From an uncultured Caryophanales bacterium (lineage in GTDB: Bacteria; Bacillota_I; Bacilli_A; RF39; UBA660), in contig CAMKGA010000001.1 in the NCBI GenBank assembly GCA_946412015.1, positions 65,041-104,065 on the forward strand: a stretch of 39,025 nucleotides of DNA. Reading direction: 5' to 3'. Of the stretch, positions 8,544 to 16,911 are shown piece by piece. The position numbers and the translations under genes are program-made. Numbering within the stretch: the stretch's first letter is position 1; the number at the start of each line of letters is the position of its first letter. The notes beneath the pieces were generated by a model, which made no database searches, was not told the origin of the DNA, and saw nothing but the letters and a program-made list of their open reading frames with translations.

Positions 8544-9225
8544 AATCTCTATCACGTGCAATTAGTACTAGTCTTAATATTTGAAGTATAGCAGATAGTA
8601 CTGATGCAACATATGTCATAGCAGCAGCTGTTAACATTTTTCTTGCACCTCTTACCTCATCATTATCTACTATATTATACTCTTTTATTTTCTTTAACGC
8701 CCTGCTTGATGCATTAAACTCAACAGGTAGTGTTATTATTTGAAATAACAAAATTACACATTCTAATATTATTCCTATCCATAATAAATTGGTATAAGCA
8801 AATATTATTCCAATTAAAACAGCTAAATATCCTGCGTATGAAGAAAAATTAACTAAAGGAATAAGCATAGATCTTATACGTAAAAATGCATAATTATTCT
8901 TATCCTGCAAAGCATGCCCACATTCATGGGACGCAACAGCAATAGCTGCAATACTTACTCCATTATAAATTTCACTAGATAGTCTAACTGTCTTTCTTCT
9001 TGGGTCATAATGATCAGTTAAATGTCCACCTGTTTCAACAACATATACATGATCAAGACCATTTTTCGATAAAATCTCTCGAGCCACCTCAGCTCCAGTT
9101 ATTCCCTTTTTATTTTTTATTCTTTTATACTTACTATAATTAATACTAATAAGTCCTTGAGCTATTAATGAAATAGCAAGTGCAAGAAGTATTAATCCAT
9201 AATGTGAAAAATAGTAATAATACAT
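8542..9225 (-). CDS. yugP: YugP-type membrane zinc metallopeptidase
   Basis: 227 residues, near the usual size for the zinc-dependent peptidase family 2 (YugP). An N-terminal membrane segment (LILLALAISLIAQGL) precedes GITGAEVAREIL. The zinc motif HECGH lies in VASHECGHALQD near residue 100, preceded by the DPRRKTVRLS segment typical of the family. Three more hydrophobic segments follow (YLAVLIGIIFAYTN, IGIILECVILLF, MTYVASVLSAILQIL). Substrates are not established. Its ATG overlaps the stop of the RDD gene by one base (TAATG), so both are made together. Confidence 0.9.
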   Translation of the reverse strand: MYYYYFSHYGLILLALAISLIAQGLISINYSKYKRIKNKKGITGAEVAREILSKNGLDHVYVVETGGHLTDHYDPRRKTVRLSSEIYNGVSIAAIAVASHECGHALQDKNNYAFLRIRSMLIPLVNFSSYAGYLAVLIGIIFAYTNLLWIGIILECVILLFQIITLPVEFNASSRALKKIKEYNIVDNDEVRGARKMLTAAAMTYVASVLSAILQILRLVLIARDRD

Positions 9226-10136
9226 TATAATTCCTCTTTCTTATTCTTTTTATTTTTATTATTAGTTGTCTTTTTCTTATTTGTAGTATTCTTTTTATTA
9301 TTAGTTTTCTTTTCTTTTTTATCTTTAACTTCTTCTATTTCAGCTTCTATTATTTTCTCTTCTTTACTAATAGTTTTCTCTATTTTTTTACTATTTAATC
9401 CAGCCTCATCATCTTTTTTCTCTACTTCTTCATTATTTTCAATTATATTGCCTAATGCATCTAATTCAACAACCTTAGTAGATGCTATATAATCATGTAA
9501 ACCTCTATTATCTTTTGTCATAAATATCATAATTAAAATAATAAATTCTACTATTGACTGAGCATTACTAACAATATAACTTGCGTTATAAAAATCACCA
9601 GCATTAAATATATATACAAATGTAACTAATAATATATTAGCAATTATTCCATTTAATATTATGCATCTTAAAATAAAATTAAGAATATTTAATTTACCTT
9701 CTTTATTTTTTACTACTCTAATTTTCATTAGTTTTTTACCAAGCGTTTGTCCATTCATAAAATATTGTAAAATACCAAAATACAATATTACAACACACAT
9801 AGACATTATGGTTGCAAAAGTAGAAGTCTTAGATAATTTATAATTATATTTTTGTATATCCTTAGCGTATTCTTTTTTATAATTATCTAATTTCTCTTTA
9901 GCTTTTTTATATTCACTTTTTTTAATTTTGTCTTTATCATATTGTTTTTTTATTTTGTTAAATTTAGCTTCTTCTTTTTCATATTTTTTTACAATTTCAC
10001 TATACTCTTTTGATGCTTTATCATGTTTTGTTAATTGAAAATTAATTTGTTTAATATTAGTTAAAGCAAAAACGATTGCTGTTACTAAAAACATATCAAG
10101 CATATATGCAACTAATCTTTTAAAATTTTTACTCAT
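9225..10136 (-). CDS. RDD-family membrane protein with coiled-coil insert
   Basis: Start chosen at ATG 10136 (MSKNFKRLVAYMLD) after TAGGAGATGA; the track start at 10205 lies upstream of the promoter. About 303 residues. The RDD domain is split: KRLVAYMLDMFLVTAIVF, then roughly 70 charged residues predicted as coiled coil (KASKEYSEIVKKYEKEEAK...), then GQTLGKKLMKIRVV and TKDNRGLHDYIASTKVV with more membrane segments. A Lys/Asn-rich tail (KKNTTNKKKTTNNKN) closes the protein. RDD proteins are poorly defined membrane proteins, some ion transporters. The long insert between the first and second membrane segments is unusual. Confidence 0.85.
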   Translation of the reverse strand: MSKNFKRLVAYMLDMFLVTAIVFALTNIKQINFQLTKHDKASKEYSEIVKKYEKEEAKFNKIKKQYDKDKIKKSEYKKAKEKLDNYKKEYAKDIQKYNYKLSKTSTFATIMSMCVVILYFGILQYFMNGQTLGKKLMKIRVVKNKEGKLNILNFILRCIILNGIIANILLVTFVYIFNAGDFYNASYIVSNAQSIVEFIILIMIFMTKDNRGLHDYIASTKVVELDALGNIIENNEEVEKKDDEAGLNSKKIEKTISKEEKIIEAEIEEVKDKKEKKTNNKKNTTNKKKTTNNKNKKNKKEEL

Positions 10137-10155
10137 AAAATCATCTCCTATAAAA

Positions 10156-10164
10156 ACTATACCA
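10156..10164 (-). promoter_or_regulatory. extended -10 promoter of the RDD/YugP operon
   Basis: Minus strand TGG-TATAGT (10164-10156), an extended -10 without a clear -35. Predicted leader about 13 nt before the ATG at 10136. Confidence 0.5.
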
Positions 10165-10193
10165 TATTTCAAAAATAAAATAAATAAAATTGA

Positions 10194-10217
10194 TAAAAAA
10201 ATCAAGTAATACTTGAC
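10194..10217 (-). terminator. intrinsic terminator after alaS
   Basis: Minus strand TCAAGT-ATT-ACTTGA (10216-10202) followed by seven T's. It lies directly after the alaS stop at 10222. Confidence 0.75.
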
Positions 10218-10221
10218 TTAA

Positions 10222-11976
10222 TTATTCTAAAATAGCTTTTATTCTTCTAACACCAGCACTGCTAGCTTCTTCTTTTTTTATTTTAAAATGACCTAATTCA
10301 TTTGTATTTTTAACGTGCGGTCCACCACAAATTTCCATAGAAACATCTCCAATTTTATATACATTAACAATATCTGGATATTTATCTATAAATTCATGTT
10401 CTGCTCCTATTTCAACTGCTTTTTGCTTTGGCATTTCTTCTTTGGTTACCTCAAGACCCTCACTAATCCATTCATTTACTAATGCTTCTACTTTTTCTTT
10501 TTCTTCTACAGTTAATTTATGATCACATGAAAAGTCAAAACGCATTCTTTCAGATGTAATATTAGAACCTTTTTGATGACAATCAGGTGATACCACAACT
10601 TTTAATGCAGCATTAAGTAAGTGTGTTGCAGTATGATATTTAGTTTCAATCTCTCCATTTGATGCAAGTCCACCTTTAAACTTTCCTGCTGATGCAGTTC
10701 TAGATAATTCTTGATGCTTTTTAAATTTTTCATTAAACCCATCAACATCAACAGTAAGATTATTATCATTTGCAAGTTCAACTGTAAGCTCAATTGGGAA
10801 ACCATATGTATCATATAATCTAAATGCAACATTTGCATCTATCTTATTTCCTTCAATATTTCTTATTGCCTTTTCAAATTCTCTAAGACCTTTTTCTAAT
10901 GTTCTATTAAATTTAATTTTTTCCTCTTTTAATACATTTAATACAACAGTCTTATTATCTTCTAATTCTTTGTAATATTTCTTATATTTATCAATAATAA
11001 CATTAGCAATAGCACATTCAAAATCACTATTAATATCTATTTCTAGTTTTTTAGCATGTCTTATTGCTCTTCTAATTAATCTTCTTAAAATATATCCTTG
11101 ATCAGTATTACTTGGTTTAATTGAAGCATAATCTGCAGATATAAATACAGCGGTTCTAATATGATCTGCTATAATACGCATGCTAGTCTCATTACCTTCA
11201 TACTTTTTATTTGATACTTCTTCAATTTTCTTAATTACATCAATCCAAATACTAGATAGATAATTATCATCTTTTCCCTCTAGTACTGCTTGCGTTCTTT
11301 CGACACCCATACCTGTATCTACATTCTTAAAAGGAAGACTATCAAATGTATTATCAGGATTATGCATATATTGCATAAATACATTATTCCATATTTCTAC
11401 CCAATTTTCATCTTCTGGATCAAATATATCAGGAATATCTCCATCGTGTCTATAGTAAAATATTTCTGTATCAGGTCCACATGGTCCTGTTAATTCCATA
11501 TTTGGCCACCAGTTATTATTCTCATCCATATAAGCTATATGGCCTTTTGTTATACCAAGCTTTTCCCATAAACTTGCAGAAAAACTATCTGCAGAAACTA
11601 AATCGTTTCCTCTAAATACAGTAACAGCAAGTTTTTCACTTGGTATTTTTAAGACTTCTGTTAAAAATTCAAAACTCCAAGTAATACTTTCCTCTTTAAA
11701 ATAATCACCTAAACTCCAGTTACCTAGCATTTCAAAAAATGTATGATGAGTTTTATCTCCAACCTCATCTAAATCATTAGTACGAATACATTTTTGATAA
11801 TCACATAGTCTAGTTCCTAAAGGATGTTTTTCACCTTTTAAATAAGGTATTAACGGTTGCATACCAGCTGTATTAAACAATACCGATGGATCATTTTCCG
11901 GTACAACAGGACTAGATGGTATCTGAACATGTCCTTTACTCACAAAAAAATCTATATATGCATCTTTTAAATTCAT
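10222..11976 (-). CDS. alaS: alanine--tRNA ligase, short form lacking the C-terminal domain
   Basis: 584 residues against about 870 for ordinary bacterial AlaRS. The class II catalytic core is intact (MNLKDAYIDFFVSKGH, LFNTAGMQPLIPYLKG, HHTFFEMLGNWSLGDYFK, GPCGPDTEIFY, GMGVERTQAVLEG), followed by the tRNA-recognition helices (RRLIRRAIRHAKKL). An editing domain follows with zinc/catalytic HTATH near residue 447 and CGGPH near 550. The ordinary linker barrel before the editing domain seems absent and the C-Ala dimerisation region is missing: the protein stops at RRIKAILE. No frameshift or remnant coding follows; a terminator does. So this looks like a natural compact form. Coupled to the kinase gene by an ATGA overlap. 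Confidence 0.9.
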   Translation of the reverse strand: MNLKDAYIDFFVSKGHVQIPSSPVVPENDPSVLFNTAGMQPLIPYLKGEKHPLGTRLCDYQKCIRTNDLDEVGDKTHHTFFEMLGNWSLGDYFKEESITWSFEFLTEVLKIPSEKLAVTVFRGNDLVSADSFSASLWEKLGITKGHIAYMDENNNWWPNMELTGPCGPDTEIFYYRHDGDIPDIFDPEDENWVEIWNNVFMQYMHNPDNTFDSLPFKNVDTGMGVERTQAVLEGKDDNYLSSIWIDVIKKIEEVSNKKYEGNETSMRIIADHIRTAVFISADYASIKPSNTDQGYILRRLIRRAIRHAKKLEIDINSDFECAIANVIIDKYKKYYKELEDNKTVVLNVLKEEKIKFNRTLEKGLREFEKAIRNIEGNKIDANVAFRLYDTYGFPIELTVELANDNNLTVDVDGFNEKFKKHQELSRTASAGKFKGGLASNGEIETKYHTATHLLNAALKVVVSPDCHQKGSNITSERMRFDFSCDHKLTVEEKEKVEALVNEWISEGLEVTKEEMPKQKAVEIGAEHEFIDKYPDIVNVYKIGDVSMEICGGPHVKNTNELGHFKIKKEEASSAGVRRIKAILE

Positions 11977-12506
11977 TTTATCACCTTCATTAATTCATTA
12001 AATTTTTCTTTTAAATCATCTATAGTACCATCATTTATAATCTCATAATCAAAATTATGGTAATTATCTAAATTAGTTTCTGTAAAATCATTCTTTTCAC
12101 TTTCAGAAAGTCCATTATCAAAATTAGGTCTTGTTATTCTTATAGTTATTACATTTTCAAAACTATTTTTAATGGTTTCAACCTCATCTATGGCTCTAGC
12201 ATCCGAAATAGTTATAACATCAAAATAATTACTATATACTTTAATATCATTAACCATTCTTTTTACTAAAAATAATGGATCTATTTTTTCGCGTAATATC
12301 TTAACCCCGATTTCTTGAAGTAAATAACGAGGCTTATCAGTCTCATCACCATCCCAATTAGCTATTTTTTTAGCATATTCTTTTATGTATGATGAAAATT
12401 GTAAATTTATACTCTTTATATTTTTACTTTTATAATACGATCTAATCATCGAACAAAATGTATCTTTTCCTTGTCTTGCTTTACCACCAATTACAAATAT
12501 TTTCAT
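11973..12506 (-). CDS. P-loop nucleotide kinase, deoxynucleoside-monophosphate-kinase-like
   Basis: 177 residues. The Walker A motif is at the very N-terminus (GGKARQGKDTF), followed by SSYIKEYAKKIANW, LLQEIGVKILREKIDPLFLV and DVITISDARAIDEVE, where the last Asp-Ala-Arg resembles the LID/Walker B region of phage-type dNMP kinases and of dephospho-CoA-kinase relatives. It probably phosphorylates a nucleoside monophosphate, but the substrate cannot be read from sequence. ATGA overlaps on both sides (with the transporter upstream and alaS downstream) show tight coupling and prove that TGA is a stop here. Confidence 0.75.
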   Translation of the reverse strand: MKIFVIGGKARQGKDTFCSMIRSYYKSKNIKSINLQFSSYIKEYAKKIANWDGDETDKPRYLLQEIGVKILREKIDPLFLVKRMVNDIKVYSNYFDVITISDARAIDEVETIKNSFENVITIRITRPNFDNGLSESEKNDFTETNLDNYHNFDYEIINDGTIDDLKEKFNELMKVIK

Positions 12507-13687
12507 TCTTCCTCCAATATTTTCTTTTCATTATTATTAAAAATATGAATTTTAGAATCAATAAACTCTATTATTACTTTACCTACACTAATTATAGGAG
12601 TAGATAAAAGCATACCTACTATACCAAAAAAGTGTCCAAATATTAAGAGCCCTACGATAATTGTTACTGGATGAAGTTTAGTAGTCTTACTCATTACAAT
12701 TGGTGACATTATATTACCTTCTAATGCTTGAATAATAACTATTGATAATGTTACACCAATACCAACTCCCATACCTTGTGAAAATGCAACAAGAATAGCA
12801 GGAAATCCACCTATATAAGGCCCAGCATAAGGTATTACGTTCATTAAAGCACAGAATAGTGCGAATAGTATTGGAGACTTTAAACCTATTAAAGCAAAGG
12901 CAATAGAACATGCAATAAATATAATTGTCGCATCAAAAAGTGCACCATTTACATACCCTCTTAATGCTTTTGCAATTTTACCAGTTATCTCTTTAGTAGA
13001 TTTCTGAAACTTGCTTGGCACAAATATCATTAAAGAATCTCCGACATTGTTAAATCCAAGTAATAAGAAGAAACCAATAATCAACCCTATTAAAAAAGTT
13101 CCCGCGCCTGATATAAACCCTCTTACAACACCTACTATATGATTAGGCAAGTTATTATAAATCCCGTTAGCATACCCCTCAGCTGCATCAATAATCTTAT
13201 CCTTTAACTCAGATACATTAATTGCATCTATGTTATTAAAATGATCAAGCACCTTATCAATAATAGACTCAATATTAGATATTATCTTAGGAACTAACTG
13301 CGATAAGTCAGATATTTGATTATAAGCAAGAGGAATAATACTATTTAGTATAAGAAATATAACTGCAAGCAATACTACATAAGAAAGTGATACACCAATT
13401 ATTCTTCTTACTTTCTTTTTTTCTAAATAATTAACAATTGGATTTAAAAGCCAAGCAATTACAATACCAATAAAAAGTGGAGTTAATATCTTTAATATAT
13501 TAACCAGTATATTAAATACACTAAGTTCTTTACATACTCTAACACAAATGTAAATAGATAAAACTATAATTAATATTAAAAATATTCCTAATATTTTTTT
13601 ACCTATTTTTAAAATATCATTTAAATCCTGATAATTAAGTTTTCTCTTCCTAGTAATATTTTCTTTTATTTCTTTTAATCTTTGCAT
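12503..13687 (-). CDS. AI-2E family membrane transporter/permease
   Basis: The ATG at 13687 (MQRLKEIKENI) is preceded by GGAAGGAG; the track's ATG at 13702 lies before the RBS. 394 residues, with the typical layout of the family once called UPF0118/PerM: paired N-terminal membrane helices, a long soluble helical stretch (about 120-200), then VVRGFISGAGTFLIGLIIGFFLL and the Gly/Pro-rich core FALFCALMNVIPYAGPYIGGFPAILVAF with ALEGNIMSPIV. Members export small molecules or act as Na/H antiporters; the cargo is unknown. First gene of a three-gene operon with the kinase and alaS. Confidence 0.88.
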   Translation of the reverse strand: MQRLKEIKENITRKRKLNYQDLNDILKIGKKILGIFLILIIVLSIYICVRVCKELSVFNILVNILKILTPLFIGIVIAWLLNPIVNYLEKKKVRRIIGVSLSYVVLLAVIFLILNSIIPLAYNQISDLSQLVPKIISNIESIIDKVLDHFNNIDAINVSELKDKIIDAAEGYANGIYNNLPNHIVGVVRGFISGAGTFLIGLIIGFFLLLGFNNVGDSLMIFVPSKFQKSTKEITGKIAKALRGYVNGALFDATIIFIACSIAFALIGLKSPILFALFCALMNVIPYAGPYIGGFPAILVAFSQGMGVGIGVTLSIVIIQALEGNIMSPIVMSKTTKLHPVTIIVGLLIFGHFFGIVGMLLSTPIISVGKVIIEFIDSKIHIFNNNEKKILEEE

Positions 13688-13904
13688 AAGCGCTCCTTCC
13701 ACATAATAATAATTATGTTATTATTATAATATTGAATAATTTTTTATATCTATCTATAAGTTTCTCAACTAAAGTAATTATATATCATGGTAATTAAAAA
13801 AACAAGTTTTAATTTTGTATCGACAGTAAATAAACTTTTTATTTTTAAAAAATTATAAAAATAGTTAATTAAATATTTCAAACAAAATGTAAAATCTGAA
13901 AAAT

Positions 13905-13948
13905 AAAAATTACCAAGATAATACTATTAATTATACTGGTAATTTTTT
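13905..13948 (-). terminator. long hairpin terminator at the end of the accessory gene cluster
   Basis: Minus strand AAAAATTACCA ... TGGTAATTTTT (arms at 13948-13937 and 13915-13905) with an inner ATAAT/ATTAT pairing, followed by TATTTTT. It marks the downstream end of the minus-strand island genes. The rest of the 13703-13904 gap is very AT-rich and holds a further GGTAATT motif near 13788, but nothing else I can name. Confidence 0.55.
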
Positions 13949-14462
13949 ACTTGCAATTTTTATTATAATTTTCATACTTATTTTTTATAGTTAACATTTT
14001 CTGCAATTCTTCATCTAGTGATATAACATAACCATATAAACTACTATTTCCTTGTTTCCTTTTTAATAATTCAAATAATTCATGAGATATTTTTTTAAAT
14101 GATTCATACTGCATCAAATCAGCAACTACTAAATTATCTTCAGCTTTAGGAAACCTATTTGAATTATAATTAAGTAAAATTTCATTAAATTCATTAAGTT
14201 TATTTTTTAAAGATATATATAATTTTTTGTCTTTTTTAAATGACTGTAAAAAACTATTTTCTAACTCATTAATTAAATTATTTATATTCTTATTCTCACG
14301 AATAATATTAATTAATAATTCACCAAAAGTTCCTGGTAAATCTATATGAGCATTATAAATCTTATTTCTACTCATACATTCTAATAATTCTTTTTCTCTG
14401 TAAATAAAATCAATTCGCACAAGAGCATTTTCATATTCTTCCCTTGTTATATTCTTTTTCAT
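13947..14462 (-). CDS. unrecognised helical protein of the accessory island
   Basis: 171 residues, no recognised domain. Almost entirely helix-forming and charged (REEYENALVRIDFIYREKELLE; NINNLINELENSFLQSFKKDKK). No signal peptide, membrane segment or cysteine cluster that suggests catalysis. Last gene of the minus-strand island before the transporter operon; about 100 bp of AT-rich sequence separates it from the next gene upstream, so it may have its own promoter. Function unknown. Confidence 0.65.
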   Translation of the reverse strand: MKKNITREEYENALVRIDFIYREKELLECMSRNKIYNAHIDLPGTFGELLINIIRENKNINNLINELENSFLQSFKKDKKLYISLKNKLNEFNEILLNYNSNRFPKAEDNLVVADLMQYESFKKISHELFELLKRKQGNSSLYGYVISLDEELQKMLTIKNKYENYNKNCK

Positions 14463-14568
14463 TTCATCATTTCAATAGGTATTTAACAATTTTTATTATA
14501 CCAATTGCCTACTCCTTTCATTATTTATAGTTCAAATAATTTGTTTAAAACCAACAAATAAATTATTT

Positions 14569-15246
14569 CTATCTATAAAACACTTTATCTACTACTCCCA
14601 CTACTTGTTCATAATCTTTTATTTGTCCTTTATAACGTTCTAGTTCTTTTTTATAATCTTCTAGTTCTTTTTTATAATACGCTATTTCTCTTTTACTCTT
14701 CATTAGTCCTATTTGATTCCTATGAGCCCTTTCTATTCTTCTTTCTTTAAACGCTTTTTGTTCCCTACTAACATTAAAGTAGGAATAAGCATAATTAATC
14801 ATTTCTGGCATTTCACTAGAAAGTATCATATTTATATTACTATCATTTATTATTCCTTCATGATACATCATTAATTTAAAGCTTTCTAAATTATATGCCG
14901 AATTTATTTTACAAGTTGCAAAATAATCTTTACCATCTACTTGAATTTTTTCTCCATTATTACACCATTTTTCACGTGAAGTTAAAATTGTAGAAAGATA
15001 TATAGCAACATTATTAGTATCTACTCCACAATATATATCTAGGTAATTGTAATTAGGAACAATTTCATTTCTATAATTCGTCTTTTTAAATAATCCAACT
15101 TTATCATCATCATATAAACATATATATATATTTTCAGTATCTATTACTTTATCACTCACTATTTTTATTTTATCATTTCCACTTGCATTATTATATTTAT
15201 CAACAAGTATATTAATTTTATTTAAAATACTCTCCTTATTATCCAT
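14569..15246 (-). CDS. unrecognised protein with C-terminal coiled coil
   Basis: The first track ATG (15255) overlaps the RBS AAGGAGG; the ATG at 15246 (MDNKESILNKIN) is the likelier start, giving 225 residues. Residues 1-150 are a mixed alpha/beta region (NIYICLYDDDKVGLF, VAIYLSTILTSREKWC), and 165-220 are a clear coiled coil with repeated YKKELEDYKKELERYK. No known motif found. Same orientation and close spacing as its island neighbours (27 nt to the gene upstream), so probably cotranscribed. Confidence 0.65.
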   Translation of the reverse strand: MDNKESILNKINILVDKYNNASGNDKIKIVSDKVIDTENIYICLYDDDKVGLFKKTNYRNEIVPNYNYLDIYCGVDTNNVAIYLSTILTSREKWCNNGEKIQVDGKDYFATCKINSAYNLESFKLMMYHEGIINDSNINMILSSEMPEMINYAYSYFNVSREQKAFKERRIERAHRNQIGLMKSKREIAYYKKELEDYKKELERYKGQIKDYEQVVGVVDKVFYR

Positions 15247-15273
15247 ACCGTACATCCTCCTTAATATATGTTA

Positions 15274-15780
15274 TTATCTTTTCTTATACCAAACTTTATC
15301 AAACTCTTTCATAATCTTTCTGTTTCTATCATCAATTTTAGCATAAATGTCATTTTCAAATACAACGCCTTTATCTCTAAATATATTGTAAAGCTCTCTT
15401 ATATGACCTTGATGATACTTCCAAGTTAACTCTCTAGAATATATAATTCTAGAATGATTATATGCACCACAATCGTAGCCATCACAATCACATACTGAAT
15501 AAAATACTCCAATTTCTCCTTCTTTATAATCTCTTATAACATCATGTCTTGAAGCAAAATTACGATAATATGCCAGCATAGAACTTTTACTTATTTCAAT
15601 ATTATTATCATTACAATAGTTTTCAAGTTCATCTTTAGTATCAAAACTCACGCCATGAACTCTATATAATACCATCTCAGGCATTTCTTTTAATAAATAT
15701 ATGTTTTTAGATTCATTATACATAGAATTTTTGATAAATTCTAATATACCTTTTAAGTAGTTTTTATTATTCATAAACAC
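15274..15780 (-). CDS. unrecognised island protein with Cys-rich patch
   Basis: 168 residues. The GTG at 15780 has GGAGA about six bases upstream; an ATG two codons later (15774) is an equal alternative. The notable segment is YSVCDCDGYDCGAYNHSRIIYSRE around residues 95-118, three cysteines in a short Asp/Gly-rich stretch, which could bind a metal or be purely structural. The rest is mixed helix and strand with no recognised fold. No export signal. Part of the run of small unknown genes. Confidence 0.62.
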   Translation of the reverse strand: MFMNNKNYLKGILEFIKNSMYNESKNIYLLKEMPEMVLYRVHGVSFDTKDELENYCNDNNIEISKSSMLAYYRNFASRHDVIRDYKEGEIGVFYSVCDCDGYDCGAYNHSRIIYSRELTWKYHQGHIRELYNIFRDKGVVFENDIYAKIDDRNRKIMKEFDKVWYKKR

Positions 15781-15821
15781 CTATATTCTCCACTATTTTA
15801 CAACACTCTCTACCTTTTGTA

Positions 15822-16310
15822 TTAATTTTTTATTTTATAATACTTTTTAACACTATTTTCTTCTTTTATAAACTTATTTTTTTCAATAAAATCTACTAAT
15901 TCATTAACATTTACTTCACTTTGTTTAGGATATAGAATTTTGTTAGATTCTACATTCCAATCCTTTCTCAAATTTTCTTTATACCAAAACCATACCATTC
16001 TAAAAATCGTTTGTTTTAAATCCCTTTCTGGTATTCTAGCATTATCTTCTACATATTCTTTATCTAAAACAATTGTAAATTGATTATTTTCTTCTGATAT
16101 TAACATTTCTTTTATATTATAGTTAATATATAAATCTTTTACATAAACTACTTTGCCACCTACAAAGTTTACAAAATCGATACAACTATTTATATCTTTT
16201 GGATTATATTTTTTTCCTGTTTTTTCCTCATAAAGTTTAATTTGGCCATCTGCAACATCTTCAATAAATACTCTTGTTTTAGCATCTAACCAAGTTTTCT
16301 TATCCTTCAT
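15822..16310 (-). CDS. ImmA/IrrE-like protein without the HExxH zinc motif (tentative)
   Basis: 162 residues. The pattern CIDFVNFVGGKVVYV followed by a strand FTIVLDKEYV and a helix resembles the order of the ImmA/IrrE metallopeptidase fold (I..ia..lG..v, then a strand, then T-I-A-H-E-x-x-H). In the place of HExxH this protein reads TIFRMVWFWY, so it cannot bind zinc in the usual way. Assignment rests on pattern only, not on a search. RBS AGAAGG precedes the ATG. A second, clearer case is the gene at 17760. Confidence 0.45.
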   Translation of the reverse strand: MKDKKTWLDAKTRVFIEDVADGQIKLYEEKTGKKYNPKDINSCIDFVNFVGGKVVYVKDLYINYNIKEMLISEENNQFTIVLDKEYVEDNARIPERDLKQTIFRMVWFWYKENLRKDWNVESNKILYPKQSEVNVNELVDFIEKNKFIKEENSVKKYYKIKN

Positions 16311-16349
16311 AGTAACCTTCTTTCTATTAATTCTACTCTTTATATATTG

Positions 16350-16895
16350 CTACTTATTATCTCTTATCTTAAGTACTTTTTCAACAGCTTTCTCTTGATT
16401 TTCAATTATGCAAGTTTCAAAAAATATATCCCTTACATAATCATACAAATCTTTACGTGATCCGAGAGTTTTCGACATTATTATATTATTATTTTTTTCA
16501 AATTCTTCACGTTCGTTAATTGGTACTTCTATACCAGCATATGAATGATGCTTTTCGATATCTACATATTTACTATAATGAGCGTTAGGATCATGATAAT
16601 TAGTAATATAACAATCATTACCAACTTCATAATAAGTTCCAAAATATACATAAATACCATTACTTGTTTTAATATTCATTCTCTCAATAACTTTATCCAT
16701 AAGAGCTTTATCATTTGCATTAATAATAGACTCATCTTCAAATTCTTCTATTTTCTCTAAAACAGATAAATATGTTTTAACAATATCATTATTATCTAAC
16801 TCTTTTTTTAATGACATTAAATTATTTAACTCATCTCTATTATCTATTAATTTTTTATATCCTTCTTTTAATTGTTCTAATTCATTACTATTCAT
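16350..16895 (-). CDS. unrecognised island protein
   Basis: 181 residues; RBS AGGGTGA lies before MNSNELEQL. The N-terminal 75 residues are helical and charged (EQLKEGYKKLIDNRDEL; YLSVLEKIEEFEDE). The middle is strand-rich with aromatic residues (GIYVYFGTYYEVGNDCYITNYHD). The C-terminal third is helical (LYDYVRDIFFETCIIENQEKAVEKVLKI). No catalytic signature found. It is 16 nt from the NYN-like gene upstream, which suggests one transcript. Confidence 0.62.
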   Translation of the reverse strand: MNSNELEQLKEGYKKLIDNRDELNNLMSLKKELDNNDIVKTYLSVLEKIEEFEDESIINANDKALMDKVIERMNIKTSNGIYVYFGTYYEVGNDCYITNYHDPNAHYSKYVDIEKHHSYAGIEVPINEREEFEKNNNIIMSKTLGSRKDLYDYVRDIFFETCIIENQEKAVEKVLKIRDNK

Positions 16896-16911
16896 AATTT
16901 CACCCTACCAA

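Noticed and set aside
13782-13950. GGTAATT repeats as an integration site of the island
   Set aside because: The copies are short, AT-rich and explained by a terminator hairpin; no matching copy was found near the right side at 25.4 kb.
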